Shown here one piece after another: positions 53,728 through 62,297 of a DNA stretch of 64,000 nt. Source of the stretch: Parasphingorhabdus flavimaris (GTDB lineage Bacteria > Pseudomonadota > Alphaproteobacteria > Sphingomonadales > Sphingomonadaceae). The stretch is from contig NZ_JABWMH010000003.1 in the NCBI RefSeq assembly GCF_013371215.1, positions 741,370-805,369 on the forward strand, given 5' to 3'. Within the stretch, counting starts at the first letter, position 1; each line of letters begins with the position of its first letter. The position numbers and the translations under genes were made by a program. Under the pieces are notes generated by a model. It was not told where the DNA came from and searched no databases. It was given only the letters and a program-made list of their open reading frames with translations.

Positions 53728-56655
53728 ATGCTCTCCGCTTCCAATGTTCGCTCTGCGGGCGGCGCTGCAACTTATTTTGCGGCGGATAACTATTATACCA
53801 AAGCCGATGCCGACCGGTCCGGTCAGTGGATCGGAGAAGGAGCGGAGCGGTTAGGTTTAAAGGGCCAGGTGGACGCGAGCGGCTTTGAAGCTTTGCTGCG
53901 CGGTGAATTGCCAAATGGCGAGCGTGTTGGCAGCGATAAACAATATCACCGCGCCGGAACCGATCTTACTTTCTCGCTGCCCAAAAGCTGGTCGTTAATC
54001 GCTCTGGTGGGCGGCGATAAACGGATCATCGAAGCTTACCGGACGGCGGTGATCGAGACGCTGCAATGGGCCGAGAAAAATATCGCCGAAACACGGGTTT
54101 TTTCTCGCGGCAAGATCAAGGCCATTGGTTCCGGCAATCTCACCATTGGACTGTTCCAGCATGATACCAATCGCAATTCTGAACCCAATGTTCATTTTCA
54201 CGCGGTTGTCGCCAATATCACCCAAGGCCCGGACGCCAAATGGCGGGCGCTGCATAATGACAAGCTCTGGTCGAACAACACGCTTCTGAACAGCATGACG
54301 ATGGCGCGCTTTCGTCTTGAAATCGAAAAGCTTGGCTATCAGCCTGCCCATCAAGGCAAGCACGGTAATTTTGAAGCCGCAGGTATATCGCGCGAAGCGG
54401 TCATGGCCTTTTCGACCCGCCGACAGGAGGTGCTTGATGCGCGCCGGGGACCAGGACTGGAAGCTGGCAAGATTGCCGCTCTGGCCACCCGTGCGCCCAA
54501 AGAAGCCATAAAGGACAGGGATGCCTTGTCTACAACATGGCAGGAAGCAGCACGGGCGATGGATCTCGATCTTGGCGGATTGATCGACAAAGCGAACATT
54601 CGCGCAGCTGGTTTGGAGGTTGATAAAAATCCCAATCTGTCGCTGGCGCAAAAAGGGATGATTTTCCTGCGCGCGTTTGCAGAAAAAATTCAGGGATTTG
54701 GTCCAAAGCCTTCCGCCGATCCTTTGGTGCCAGTGCATATCCTGAACAAACCCCGCGAAGAGATAGCTGCAGCGCAGGCGACCGCTTCAGCCATTCGCCA
54801 TCTGGCGCAGCGCGAAGCAGCCTTTGGGGTTCATGATGTTTACAAGACAGCTTTGGATTTTGGCCTACCGACATCCATTGCCCATGTCGAACGCCGTGTA
54901 CGGGCGCTGGTCAGGGAAGGTGAGCTCGTCCGGGGCAAAGGACGCGACCGTGATTTTGTCACCACGCGTGATGCTTTGCAGACCGAGCAGCGGATAATTG
55001 GACAGGTTGAAGCGGGCAGGGGCAAGTCAGAGCCTTTTTTGTCATCGGGCATGGCAGGCGATCAGCTGCAAGCGGTCGCGGGTCTTAACTTTGGGATGAC
55101 ACTTAACGAAGGACAAGAGTCCGCAGGCCGGATGATATTATCATCGTCCAACCGCATTATCGCGGTGCAGGGCATTGCCGGGGCAGGCAAGAGCAGCCTT
55201 CTTAAACCCGTCTCGCAGCTTTTTGGCGAGAATGGTAAAACGGTTCTGGGTCTCGCCGTCCAGAATACGCTCGTCCAGATGCTCGAACGCGATACCGGGA
55301 TTGCGTCGATGACCCTGGCGCGCTTCATCGGAAGTCACAAAAACCTCCTACAGGAGGGAGCGGATAAAAATGCTCTCACAGAAGCCAAAGCCGCCATGAA
55401 AGACCATGTGCTGGTGCTCGACGAGGCCTCGATGGTATCCAATGTCGAAAAAGAAAAGCTGGTCCGGCTCGCAAACCTGCTCGAGGTAGACCGTCTGGTG
55501 ATGATCGGGGACAAGAAGCAGCTTGGCGCTGTCGATGCCGGCAAGCCCTTCGCGCTTGTGCAGGCCTCGGGCATTGATACCGCAAAAATGATCACCAATT
55601 TGCGCGCGCGTGATAAAATATTACGCCGCGCACAATATTCAGCCCAGGCCGGAAATATCGGCGAGGCCATGTCCTATTTGAAGGACCATATTATCGAAAC
55701 CAAAGAGGGCAGCGCCCTGATCGCTGCCGAACGCTGGCTCGCGCTCTCTCCGCACGAACGGCAATCCACGGCCATTTATGCTTCGGGTCGGGCGCTGCGC
55801 ACCGCCGTCAATGAAGCGGTCCAGACCGGGCTTAAACAAAACGGTGAGCTCGGCAAACGCGGACTCAAATTGGAAACTTTCTCCCGGGTCAACAGCACCC
55901 GCGAAGAACTGCGCTATATTCACAGCTACAAACCGGGCATGATGATTGAACTTAAAGCTCCGGACAGAAGTCAGCGCCTTAGCAAAGGGCAATATGATGT
56001 CGTCTCGGTCGATGAACGCCCAAAGAAGCTTGTATTGAAAGATCACAGGGGCAGGGAGCGGAGCTTTCAGGTCAGCAAACTTCGCGCCAATGCATCTGAA
56101 GACCAGATTGCTCTCTATGAAAAGAAGCATCTTGATATTTATGCCGGTGATAAAATCCGCTGGACCGATAGCGATCACAAACGCGGATTGTTCAATGCGG
56201 ATCAGGCAAGCATCACAGACATTGATGCCAAGCATGTTAGCTTGCGAACATCTTCCGGCATCGAACACCGGCTCCGCCATGATGATCCGATGCTCAAACG
56301 CATTGATCTGGCTTACGCGCTCAATGCCCATATGGCTCAAGGGCTAACCTCAGATCGCGGGATCGCCGTCATGGATAGCCGTGAACGCAATCTTTCCAAC
56401 AAGCAGACGTTTCTGGTTACGATTACCAGATTGCGGGATGGTTTGACGCTAATTGTTGATAACCGCGAGAAACTGGAAACGGCGGTTGAAAAGAATGACG
56501 GCGCAAAAACATCGGCGCTCGAAGTGACCAAGCGTCTTGGTAAAGCCGCTGCCACGGGGCTTGCCAAAGGAAATGAACTTGCGCCCAAAGAACCGCAACA
56601 GGACCAGCGAGAACTTGAGAAAGAGCACAGCAAGCCATTGGATATGGGGATTTAG
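53728..56655 (+). CDS. MOBF relaxase-helicase (TrwC/TraI family)
   Basis: The 975-residue protein starts with the relaxase domain. Tyrosines at 16, 22 and 23 are nick-residue candidates, and the metal histidines are H145, H156 and H158 (FQHDTNR, VHFHAVV), spaced as in TrwC. The C-terminal half is an SF1 helicase with Walker A IAGAGKSSLL (about 482-491), DEASMVS and later LNAHMAQGLTSDRG. It nicks oriT, stays bound to the 5' end, pilots the strand into the recipient and unwinds it. All expected motifs are present, so it should be active. Confidence 0.95.
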   Translation: MLSASNVRSAGGAATYFAADNYYTKADADRSGQWIGEGAERLGLKGQVDASGFEALLRGELPNGERVGSDKQYHRAGTDLTFSLPKSWSLIALVGGDKRIIEAYRTAVIETLQWAEKNIAETRVFSRGKIKAIGSGNLTIGLFQHDTNRNSEPNVHFHAVVANITQGPDAKWRALHNDKLWSNNTLLNSMTMARFRLEIEKLGYQPAHQGKHGNFEAAGISREAVMAFSTRRQEVLDARRGPGLEAGKIAALATRAPKEAIKDRDALSTTWQEAARAMDLDLGGLIDKANIRAAGLEVDKNPNLSLAQKGMIFLRAFAEKIQGFGPKPSADPLVPVHILNKPREEIAAAQATASAIRHLAQREAAFGVHDVYKTALDFGLPTSIAHVERRVRALVREGELVRGKGRDRDFVTTRDALQTEQRIIGQVEAGRGKSEPFLSSGMAGDQLQAVAGLNFGMTLNEGQESAGRMILSSSNRIIAVQGIAGAGKSSLLKPVSQLFGENGKTVLGLAVQNTLVQMLERDTGIASMTLARFIGSHKNLLQEGADKNALTEAKAAMKDHVLVLDEASMVSNVEKEKLVRLANLLEVDRLVMIGDKKQLGAVDAGKPFALVQASGIDTAKMITNLRARDKILRRAQYSAQAGNIGEAMSYLKDHIIETKEGSALIAAERWLALSPHERQSTAIYASGRALRTAVNEAVQTGLKQNGELGKRGLKLETFSRVNSTREELRYIHSYKPGMMIELKAPDRSQRLSKGQYDVVSVDERPKKLVLKDHRGRERSFQVSKLRANASEDQIALYEKKHLDIYAGDKIRWTDSDHKRGLFNADQASITDIDAKHVSLRTSSGIEHRLRHDDPMLKRIDLAYALNAHMAQGLTSDRGIAVMDSRERNLSNKQTFLVTITRLRDGLTLIVDNREKLETAVEKNDGAKTSALEVTKRLGKAAATGLAKGNELAPKEPQQDQRELEKEHSKPLDMGI

Positions 56656-56678
56656 AATAGCTCAGAGCGATATTCCTC

Positions 56679-57314
56679 TCAAAGCGCGCGACCAAACCAA
56701 AGCACGCGACCTGCGATATGGACGGTGCTGCGATCAACATCCTCCCAGGTCGGATAGGTCGGGTTATCACTGGCAATGGTAATGAAGGGACTATCAGGAC
56801 GCAGCGCAATTCGCTTGATCACCAGCGTGTCATCAACCCGCATCACATAGATCCCATCGCGGAGCCGCGAACCATGATCAGAAGCGTCCACGAGCACATC
56901 ATCACCGTCCGACAGGGTCGGTTCCATGGAATCGCCCATGACGCGGACTACCGATAGGCTGACGCCTCTCGCCGGTGTCAGTTTGCGCAGCCAGCGTTCA
57001 TCGAATGAGAAACGCGTTTTCCTATCCTCACTTGTCGCAAGCGCGCCATGTCCTGCAGAAACATTGACATCAAGCACAGGGACTTCGACCATACCGTCGC
57101 TGCCGGTTGGCGGTGGCCCGCCCAAGAGTTGTTCGTCAATGCCGTAAAAGCTCGCCAGCCTAAGCCTGTCCTCCGGATCCAGTTTGCGCGGTGTGCCGCG
57201 CTTTATGAACTGCTGGATATAGGCTGCATTACGGCCAAGCATTTTTGAGAGGCCGGAATAATCATCCCCGTTTTCGCGGATCAGCCGGTCCAGAGTTTTT
57301 CGTACATCATCCAT
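56679..57314 (-). CDS. S24-family LexA-like repressor with helix-turn-helix
   Basis: From ATG 57314 (AAAGG eight bases upstream) the protein has 211 residues. The N-terminal Cro/CI-type helix-turn-helix (DYSGLSKMLGRNAAYIQQFIKRGTPRKLDPEDRLRLASFYGI) is followed by a self-cleaving peptidase domain: the cleavage-site region SAGHGALA, the catalytic Ser in GDSMEPTLSDGDDVLVD and Lys in LVIKRIAL. It should be a phage- or element-type repressor released by DNA damage. It is divergent from a small gene at 57423 with palindromes in between. Confidence 0.9.
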   Translation of the reverse strand: MDDVRKTLDRLIRENGDDYSGLSKMLGRNAAYIQQFIKRGTPRKLDPEDRLRLASFYGIDEQLLGGPPPTGSDGMVEVPVLDVNVSAGHGALATSEDRKTRFSFDERWLRKLTPARGVSLSVVRVMGDSMEPTLSDGDDVLVDASDHGSRLRDGIYVMRVDDTLVIKRIALRPDSPFITIASDNPTYPTWEDVDRSTVHIAGRVLWFGRAL

Positions 57315-57338
57315 CTTTTGTGCCTTTCGACCCCTCAA

Positions 57339-57379
57339 TAGGATTTATCCTAGACAATATGCAATCTTCCTACTAGGAA
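57339..57379. promoter_or_regulatory. Two palindromic operators between the S24 repressor and its divergent gene
   Basis: TAGGAT-TT-ATCCTA (57339-57352) and TTCCTA-C-TAGGAA (57367-57379) are inverted repeats built from the same TAGGA half-site. Their centres are about 28 bases apart, in the 108-base divergent promoter. They are the natural binding sites for the adjacent repressor. Confidence 0.65.
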
Positions 57380-57422
57380 CATAACAAGAACGCAAGGAAT
57401 TTATGATTCGAGGAGACCTCAA

Positions 57423-57638
57423 TTGAAACTGTTGGATCGTATCGAAATGCACCTTAAGCAGACACATATGTCGCCGACGCGGTTTGGCAGGCGCGCGGTG
57501 GGTGATCCGAGGTTTGTTTTGGATTTAAGGGGAGGGCGCAGGCCGCGTGCCAGGACGTTGAAGAAAGTGGAGGAATATTTGCGGAAACAAGAAGCTTTTA
57601 GCTCGGGATCACAACCACTTGGGCTCAACAATAGTTGA
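57423..57638 (+). CDS. Small basic protein divergent from the S24 repressor
   Basis: The 71-residue basic protein (MKLLDRIEMHLKQTHMSPTRFGRRAVGDPRFVLDLRGGRRPRARTLKKVEEYLRKQEAF) matches a frequent sphingomonad small protein with a minimal helix-turn-helix-like core (SPTRFGRRAVGDPRFVLDLRGGR). It probably binds DNA. Shared operators suggest mutual control with the S24 repressor, as in Cro/CI pairs. Confidence 0.7.
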   Translation: MKLLDRIEMHLKQTHMSPTRFGRRAVGDPRFVLDLRGGRRPRARTLKKVEEYLRKQEAFSSGSQPLGLNNS

Positions 57639-57917
57639 TGCGGTTTATTCGATTCAGATCGAACGTGAGGCCTATAGGCAATTAGTGTACGGACACCTTC
57701 AGAATTTACTCAGATTATCGTGCCAAATATAGTTTCGCATTAATCTTCCAATACGGAGCCATTTGATTTAGCATGAAATTTGAAAATACCAAAACTGTAC
57801 TACTGCTGAACACACGGCTCTGGTCTTAAGGGTTAGTATTGTTCTCCTGCATTTCTAACATCAAAGGTTTTTGGGGCATATTGAAAACTTAGACATTGGC
57901 GAAAATTGGGGGCACGC

Positions 57918-59366
57918 ATGAAAAGACTGGTATTTTGTTTTGACGGGACTTGGAATAAGCTTGCCGCCGACTCACCGACTAATGTTGTGCTGTTGGCAGA
58001 GATGACCAAGCCGATCGCATCCGATGGTACGCCTCAGTTAATCTACTATGACGAAGGTATCGGTACCGCTAAGGATGAACGGTTTCGCGGTGGCGCATTT
58101 GGCAAGGGGATGATGGACAACATCCGGGATGCCTATCGCTTTTTGCTGTTCAATTACGAACCCGGCGATCATATTTTTGCTTTCGGTTTCTCCCGGGGGG
58201 CCTTCACGGCCCGCTCGTTTGTCGGTTTTATCCGACATGCCGGAATATTGAATGTCGATAGCGCTAAAGAAATCGAAGAAGCGATCGGTCTTTATAAGGC
58301 AGTTTTCAAGGGTGACGGCGATGACTCGCTTGATGCGCTCAAATTCCGTTCCCAATATTCTTCACAAATCTGTGTGAGCGAGTGGGATAAGGACTGGCGG
58401 CAGGAGAATTGTAGCGAAATGGACTGGCGCGATATTCCTATCCTGCAAATCAAATATATTGGTGTTTGGGACACGGTGGCTGCGCTGGGCTGTCCCAAAT
58501 TTATTCCTGGAGCCACTTGGATAAACCGAAAATTTAAGTTTCACGATGCCAAATTAACCAGCAAGCTGCAGGCGGCGCGCCATGCTGTGGCAATCGATGA
58601 GCGCCGTGTCCTGTTTGAGCCTGTCCTGTGGAACAACGTGGCGGATCTGAACACCGACCAAGACTGGTCGATGTATGATCCCCACGCCCCATATCAGCAA
58701 AAATGGTTTCCTGGCGTTCATGGTTCGGTCGGCGGCGGCGGTCCGGAACGGGGGCTTTCAGATGCAACGCTAGCCTGGGTTTTGAAGGGTGCCAGAGCGC
58801 AAGGACTAGAAGTTCGCAACGGCCCGGAATCACGAGCCTATGAAATTTCCCCCAACCATTTGGCTCCCTTGCAGAACGATCCCGAGGTTGCGCGCAGCGC
58901 CAACTCGCTCATCGGCAAGTTGAAGAGCGCCATGCTTTCTTCGGACCGTGTCGGACCAAATGATATTGTCCAGGTCAGCGCAAGCGCTCGCCGCCGCTGG
59001 AACGCTGAACCTAGTGCAGGACGAGGTGCTGCTGCGTATCGGCCAAAGACTCTGGACGCCGTTGCTTCTAGGATGACGGTATTGGGCGTGGATGCTGAGG
59101 GATCAGATGACGAAATTGCACTGGTCCATCCAGTAGTGCGTGGCGACACGCTGGGGAAACTGGCGGCAAAATATTTGGGTAACAAGAACAGATATGACGA
59201 GATTTTCAATCTCAATCGGGATCAACTCGATGATCCTGATGATATATTCGTTGGGATGGCCTTGAAGATTCCACCGGATCATTTGATGGGCAATGGAGCA
59301 GGAGGAGGAGATCATGTTACTGACTATACCCCGTCTACCTCAGGATCCGAAAATCTGCGGGATTGA
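57918..59366 (+). CDS. DUF2235 alpha/beta-hydrolase with C-terminal LysM domain, 3' end altered by an IS
   Basis: From ATG 57918 the protein has 482 residues. The DUF2235 hydrolase (MKRLVFCFDGTWN, then FAFGFSRGAFTARSFVGFIRHAG with the nucleophile near Ser92, and GVWDTVAALG, HAVAIDERR, FPGVHGSVGG) is a lipase-like fold used by type VI phospholipase effectors and by stand-alone enzymes. A LysM domain follows (HPVVRGDTLGKLAAKYLGNKNRYDEIFNLNRD...LKIP, about 402-453), pointing to the cell wall. The last 12 residues come from IS630 sequence (after DYT at 59328). Without the IS the frame would read on 27 codons further to a TGA. No type VI genes are in the window. Confidence 0.9.
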   Translation: MKRLVFCFDGTWNKLAADSPTNVVLLAEMTKPIASDGTPQLIYYDEGIGTAKDERFRGGAFGKGMMDNIRDAYRFLLFNYEPGDHIFAFGFSRGAFTARSFVGFIRHAGILNVDSAKEIEEAIGLYKAVFKGDGDDSLDALKFRSQYSSQICVSEWDKDWRQENCSEMDWRDIPILQIKYIGVWDTVAALGCPKFIPGATWINRKFKFHDAKLTSKLQAARHAVAIDERRVLFEPVLWNNVADLNTDQDWSMYDPHAPYQQKWFPGVHGSVGGGGPERGLSDATLAWVLKGARAQGLEVRNGPESRAYEISPNHLAPLQNDPEVARSANSLIGKLKSAMLSSDRVGPNDIVQVSASARRRWNAEPSAGRGAAAYRPKTLDAVASRMTVLGVDAEGSDDEIALVHPVVRGDTLGKLAAKYLGNKNRYDEIFNLNRDQLDDPDDIFVGMALKIPPDHLMGNGAGGGDHVTDYTPSTSGSENLRD

Positions 59367-60465
59367 TGACGCGAAAGTTGTCGGTGACCTGATCGCGGAA
59401 GACGTGCCATTGTTTCGGCACGTTTTGAGTTAGGAACCCCAGGATCGCTGCCCTAAATTCGCGCGCCGTTGCGTAGCCTTGGTTATGGGTGATGTTTTTG
59501 TGCATCACTCCCCAGAGTCGCTCGATCGGATTGAGGTGGGGGCTGTAGGTCGGCACGAAGTGGAGCCTGATCCGCTGGCCTTTTCGGGCCAGCCATTCCT
59601 GCACCAGCCGGGCATGATGGTAGCGGGCGTTGTCGAGGAAGACGTGGATCAACCGCCGCGACGGATGGGCGGCAAGGATCGCCATGAGCAGCAGGATCGT
59701 GCTTTGCGCATCGACGGTGAGGACATCGAGCATCTGGGTCTTGCCGGTCTCGAGGTCGATGGCGCCATGAATATTCACCCGGTCACGGCCGCTGCTGGGG
59801 GAAATCGCTACCGCCTCGCCCGTGGGTGCCCAGCAGCCCACCGCACGGACCTGATGGGTCGGATGAACGGCGTCGACGAACACCACTGCCTCGTCGTTCT
59901 CAAGGCCGCACATCAGCCGGTCATAGTCTGCGATGAACGCCTGCTGCTTGGCCGCGTCCAGCTTGCCCGACACCATCGCAGGCTTGCGGTACGAAAGCTT
60001 CAGCCGATGCAGCAGCGCGATCAGCCCCGCGTGGCTGTACTCAATGCCAAAGCGACCGGCGATCCACGCGCCGATCGTGCGCGCGTTGCGTGGCAGGCTG
60101 GCGCTGACCCACGTAAACAGCGCGTCTTCCTGTTCCGCAGAAAGCCGGCTGTGACTGCCCCCAACATCGAAGACCACAAGGCCGGTCAGGCCATGCTCGT
60201 CATAAAGTCTGTGCCAGGAGCGAGCCGTGTCATCGTCGATCAACAAAGCCTCCGCCACCTCCTGGCAGCTCCATCCCTTGTCCAGCAGAATGATCGCATT
60301 GGCACGGCGCGCCGCGCGCGCTTCACTCAGCCCATCCCGCGCCAGAGCGCGTAGCTCAAGCCGTTCTGCTTTGCTCAGGAAACCACTGCGGATCATGCCC
60401 CAATACAGAATCGCTTCCCGACTATAACGCAACCGCTATTTTTTCGGATCCTCAAGGAGTCGGGG
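59329..60465. mobile_element. IS630-family insertion sequence, complete
   Basis: The element is 1,137 bp. Its ends are inverted repeats: left CCCCGTCTACCTCAGGATCC at 59329 and right, read inward, CCCCGACTCCTTGAGGATCC at 60465, with GAAAA following in both. It is flanked by the TA dinucleotide on both sides (59327-59328 and 60466-60467), the target duplication of IS630/Tc1 elements. It carries one transposase gene and lies in the 3' end of the DUF2235-LysM gene. Confidence 0.92.
59335..60432 (-). CDS. IS630-family transposase
   Basis: The 365-residue single-frame transposase has an N-terminal helix-turn-helix (LLDKGWSCQEVAEALLIDDDTARSWHRLYDEHGL) and the DDE catalytic core: VVFVDAVHPTHQVRAVGCWAP (first Asp), LIHVFLDNARYHHARLVQEWL (second Asp) and SPHLNPIERLWGVMHKN (Glu). 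It is intact and probably functional. It reads leftward, against the interrupted hydrolase gene. Confidence 0.95.
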   Translation of the reverse strand: MRYSREAILYWGMIRSGFLSKAERLELRALARDGLSEARAARRANAIILLDKGWSCQEVAEALLIDDDTARSWHRLYDEHGLTGLVVFDVGGSHSRLSAEQEDALFTWVSASLPRNARTIGAWIAGRFGIEYSHAGLIALLHRLKLSYRKPAMVSGKLDAAKQQAFIADYDRLMCGLENDEAVVFVDAVHPTHQVRAVGCWAPTGEAVAISPSSGRDRVNIHGAIDLETGKTQMLDVLTVDAQSTILLLMAILAAHPSRRLIHVFLDNARYHHARLVQEWLARKGQRIRLHFVPTYSPHLNPIERLWGVMHKNITHNQGYATAREFRAAILGFLTQNVPKQWHVFRDQVTDNFRVINPADFRILR

Positions 60466-60595
60466 TATATCTACCTATTTTTTGTGCATGTAGCTGGCTG
60501 CGGGCCAAAATTCATTGATACAAGTATCCAGGCCAATGTATGATGAAAGATTGTATTTTTACATTTGGCATCTTAGTATTGAATTGGGTGAGATG

Positions 60596-60883
60596 TTAGC
60601 GAAGCAATTCCTGCACGACAGAAGGTTTGCGCGCGATCAATGCTAGGAGCACCTGAGCGGGACCGCTTGGATCTCTTCGGCCATGCTCCCAATTGAGTAA
60701 TGTACCTTTTGCAACTCCAATGCTGCGGGCGAAGTCTGTTTGCGACAGGCCGGTTTTTTGCCGAATGTCAACGACATCGACGCTCGGTACTTCAATTTTG
60801 TGAACACGAGCGCCTTTAGTCTGGCCTTCGGCGAAAGCTAAGGCTTCATTCAACCCTTTTTCAATAGTATCGTAAGCGCTCAT
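60596..60883 (-). CDS. HigA/NadS-like helix-turn-helix antitoxin
   Basis: The 95-residue protein has an XRE-type helix-turn-helix in its C-terminal half (VVDIRQKTGLSQTDFARSIGVAKGTLLNWEHGRRDPSGPAQVLLALI). It overlaps the upstream toxin by four bases. In such pairs the toxin gene comes first and the antitoxin binds both the toxin and the operator before the toxin gene. Confidence 0.85.
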   Translation of the reverse strand: MSAYDTIEKGLNEALAFAEGQTKGARVHKIEVPSVDVVDIRQKTGLSQTDFARSIGVAKGTLLNWEHGRRDPSGPAQVLLALIARKPSVVQELLR

Positions 60884-61221
60884 TTCTTTTCTCCATATGC
60901 CGCAATGATTTTTTTGCTCAATGCAACAGCTGCTGCCTGTTCCGATTTAGTCAAATTACCTTTTTCATTTTTCCCAAAGACCGTGATTAAAAAAATCGGC
61001 ATATGCCTATCACCGAACACATATATCGTTCGAAAGCCGCCACTCTTTCCGCCTCCCTCTCTTGGGATACGCACTTTTCTCAATCCCCCGCCAAGCGGAG
61101 CGCCAGATTCAGGGTTCGCCGCAATGTAATCAATTGCTTCATGCCGCTCTGAATCGGACATTATCGCCTTTGCACGTTTCTGGAACTCAGGAAGCTCTAC
61201 AACGGTTTGAAGGCTATTCAT
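60880..61221 (-). CDS. RelE/HigB-type toxin
   Basis: From ATG 61221 (AAGG six bases upstream) the protein has 113 residues. It has the RelE/ParE fold: VVELPEFQKRAKAIMSDSERHEAIDYIAANPESGAPLGGGLRKVRIP, GGFRTIYVFGDRHMPIFLITVFGKNEKGNLTKSEQAAAVALSKKIIAAY. Such toxins cleave mRNA at the ribosome. The frame's earlier start at 61272 crosses operator-like repeats and is rejected. A four-base overlap with the antitoxin supports co-expression. Confidence 0.88.
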   Translation of the reverse strand: MNSLQTVVELPEFQKRAKAIMSDSERHEAIDYIAANPESGAPLGGGLRKVRIPREGGGKSGGFRTIYVFGDRHMPIFLITVFGKNEKGNLTKSEQAAAVALSKKIIAAYGEKK

Positions 61222-61238
61222 TGCAAGCCTTCTATACG

Positions 61239-61264
61239 TCATTGGCGTATATGTCAATGGCGTA
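61239..61264. promoter_or_regulatory. Direct-repeat operator of the toxin-antitoxin pair
   Basis: TCATTGGCGTA (61239-61249) and TCAATGGCGTA (61254-61264) are direct repeats with one difference, 15 bases apart, just upstream of the toxin start. They are likely antitoxin binding sites. Confidence 0.5.
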
Positions 61265-61445
61265 GTAAACATACAAAGGCGATGTCGACCAATGTTGCTC
61301 TTTGTCGGCTAAACCGAAGACTGATCCAGCTTTGTTTATCGCCATTTTTGACCCTTTATCGATCCTCGGAGTTATGAATTTAAGTTCAGTGATTGCCGCA
61401 ATGAGGCGCGTGCGACATCTTGAGGGCGAATGGACCCTATCTAGC

Positions 61446-62141
61446 TCACAATTTCCACCAGTGATCGGAACGATAAATTGTAGCTCCATTCTGCGGCGTC
61501 CATGAGCGTTTTTCCCACATGTTGTCTTTGTTGCCATCCAGCTTCACAGATTCGTGCATCACATCATATACGGCTGCGGAAATCCAAGTCGCGTGTGTAT
61601 TGGGAAGATCACTAAGCTTCGCCGCCCAATTCGCGGAACGTCCAACCCATACGAGATCGTTATCGCCCCGTACACCGGTTCTGGCGACAAAGAGGTTCGA
61701 CGTGTCCACCCCGCAAGTATGTTTCAGTTCGAACGTACTATTGGGATATTGCTTCTTTAGCGCGGGCTGAATGATATGTTGCCGAGCTGAGTGAATTTTC
61801 AAAGCAGTTTTTACGGCGCTGGTATTTTTGCTTTTGCCCAAATAGACCGCCATGATGCGGTCTCCATCATAAGCGGTTATCGTGCCGCCGAAATGTTTGA
61901 TGATTTTCGCTGAACAATGAAGAAAGGTTTTGTACACTTCAGCTGCGAACCAATCCTTTTTCGATTTGACCATCGCGGTAGATTCCGAAAGATCGGCATA
62001 CAGTACGGTGCCCTTCAGCTTGACTGCGTCGTTGCCGAGTTTGACGTCTGCCGGGGATGGTACAACTTGGCCGTCTCGCGTGGTCCATTTTGTTTCGAAG
62101 GTTTCGGCGACCTCCGCCTCGAGATCGTCCTTCAGGGACAC
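61446..62141 (-). CDS. Pycsar-like class III nucleotide cyclase (PycC candidate)
   Basis: The 231-residue protein is a lone class III cyclase domain. Metal-binding aspartates are visible at D50 (VLYADLSEST) and D94 (AYDGDRIMAVY), and the transition-state Asn171 lies in WVGRSANWAAKLS, with Lys175 where many adenylate cyclases have Arg. It has no sensor or membrane domain. Pycsar cyclases (PycC) look like this; they make cCMP or cUMP on phage infection, activating the adjacent effector. It starts at GTG 62141 with GGAGAG six bases upstream and overlaps the 54-residue ORF. Product nucleotide cannot be read from sequence. Confidence 0.8.
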   Translation of the reverse strand: MSLKDDLEAEVAETFETKWTTRDGQVVPSPADVKLGNDAVKLKGTVLYADLSESTAMVKSKKDWFAAEVYKTFLHCSAKIIKHFGGTITAYDGDRIMAVYLGKSKNTSAVKTALKIHSARQHIIQPALKKQYPNSTFELKHTCGVDTSNLFVARTGVRGDNDLVWVGRSANWAAKLSDLPNTHATWISAAVYDVMHESVKLDGNKDNMWEKRSWTPQNGATIYRSDHWWKL

Positions 62142-62296
62142 GAACTCTCTCCAGTACGTTGTGCAACGTTCGCGCTATGCAAGCGCGCTTGGCATTCGGC
62201 CACTATTGCGCCTCCGGTCGCGGGAGTTATGCCACTCTCGATTCCTTGTTGCATTGCCCTCGAAATAGGGTTCTCGGCACCATTTGATTGTCGCAT
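62132..62296 (-). CDS. 54-residue ORF between the Pycsar effector and cyclase genes
   Basis: ATG 62296 lies one base after the effector stop (TGA 62300-62298) and has GGAGGG five bases upstream. The ORF ends at 62132, overlapping the cyclase GTG at 62141 by ten bases. The product has 54 residues (starts MRQSNGAENPISRAMQQGIE, ends QRTGESSCP), is soluble and matches nothing I know. The ribosome site, the coupling on both sides and the otherwise unexplained 156-base gap support a real gene. It might be a regulator, a chaperone or an inhibitor of the cyclase; it might also only couple translation. Confidence 0.55.
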   Translation of the reverse strand: MRQSNGAENPISRAMQQGIESGITPATGGAIVAECQARLHSANVAQRTGESSCP

Positions 62297-62297
62297 T

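Noticed and set aside
57918..59366. Type VI secretion locus
   Set aside because: Only the DUF2235 domain is suggestive; no hcp, vgrG, tss or PAAR genes occur in the window.
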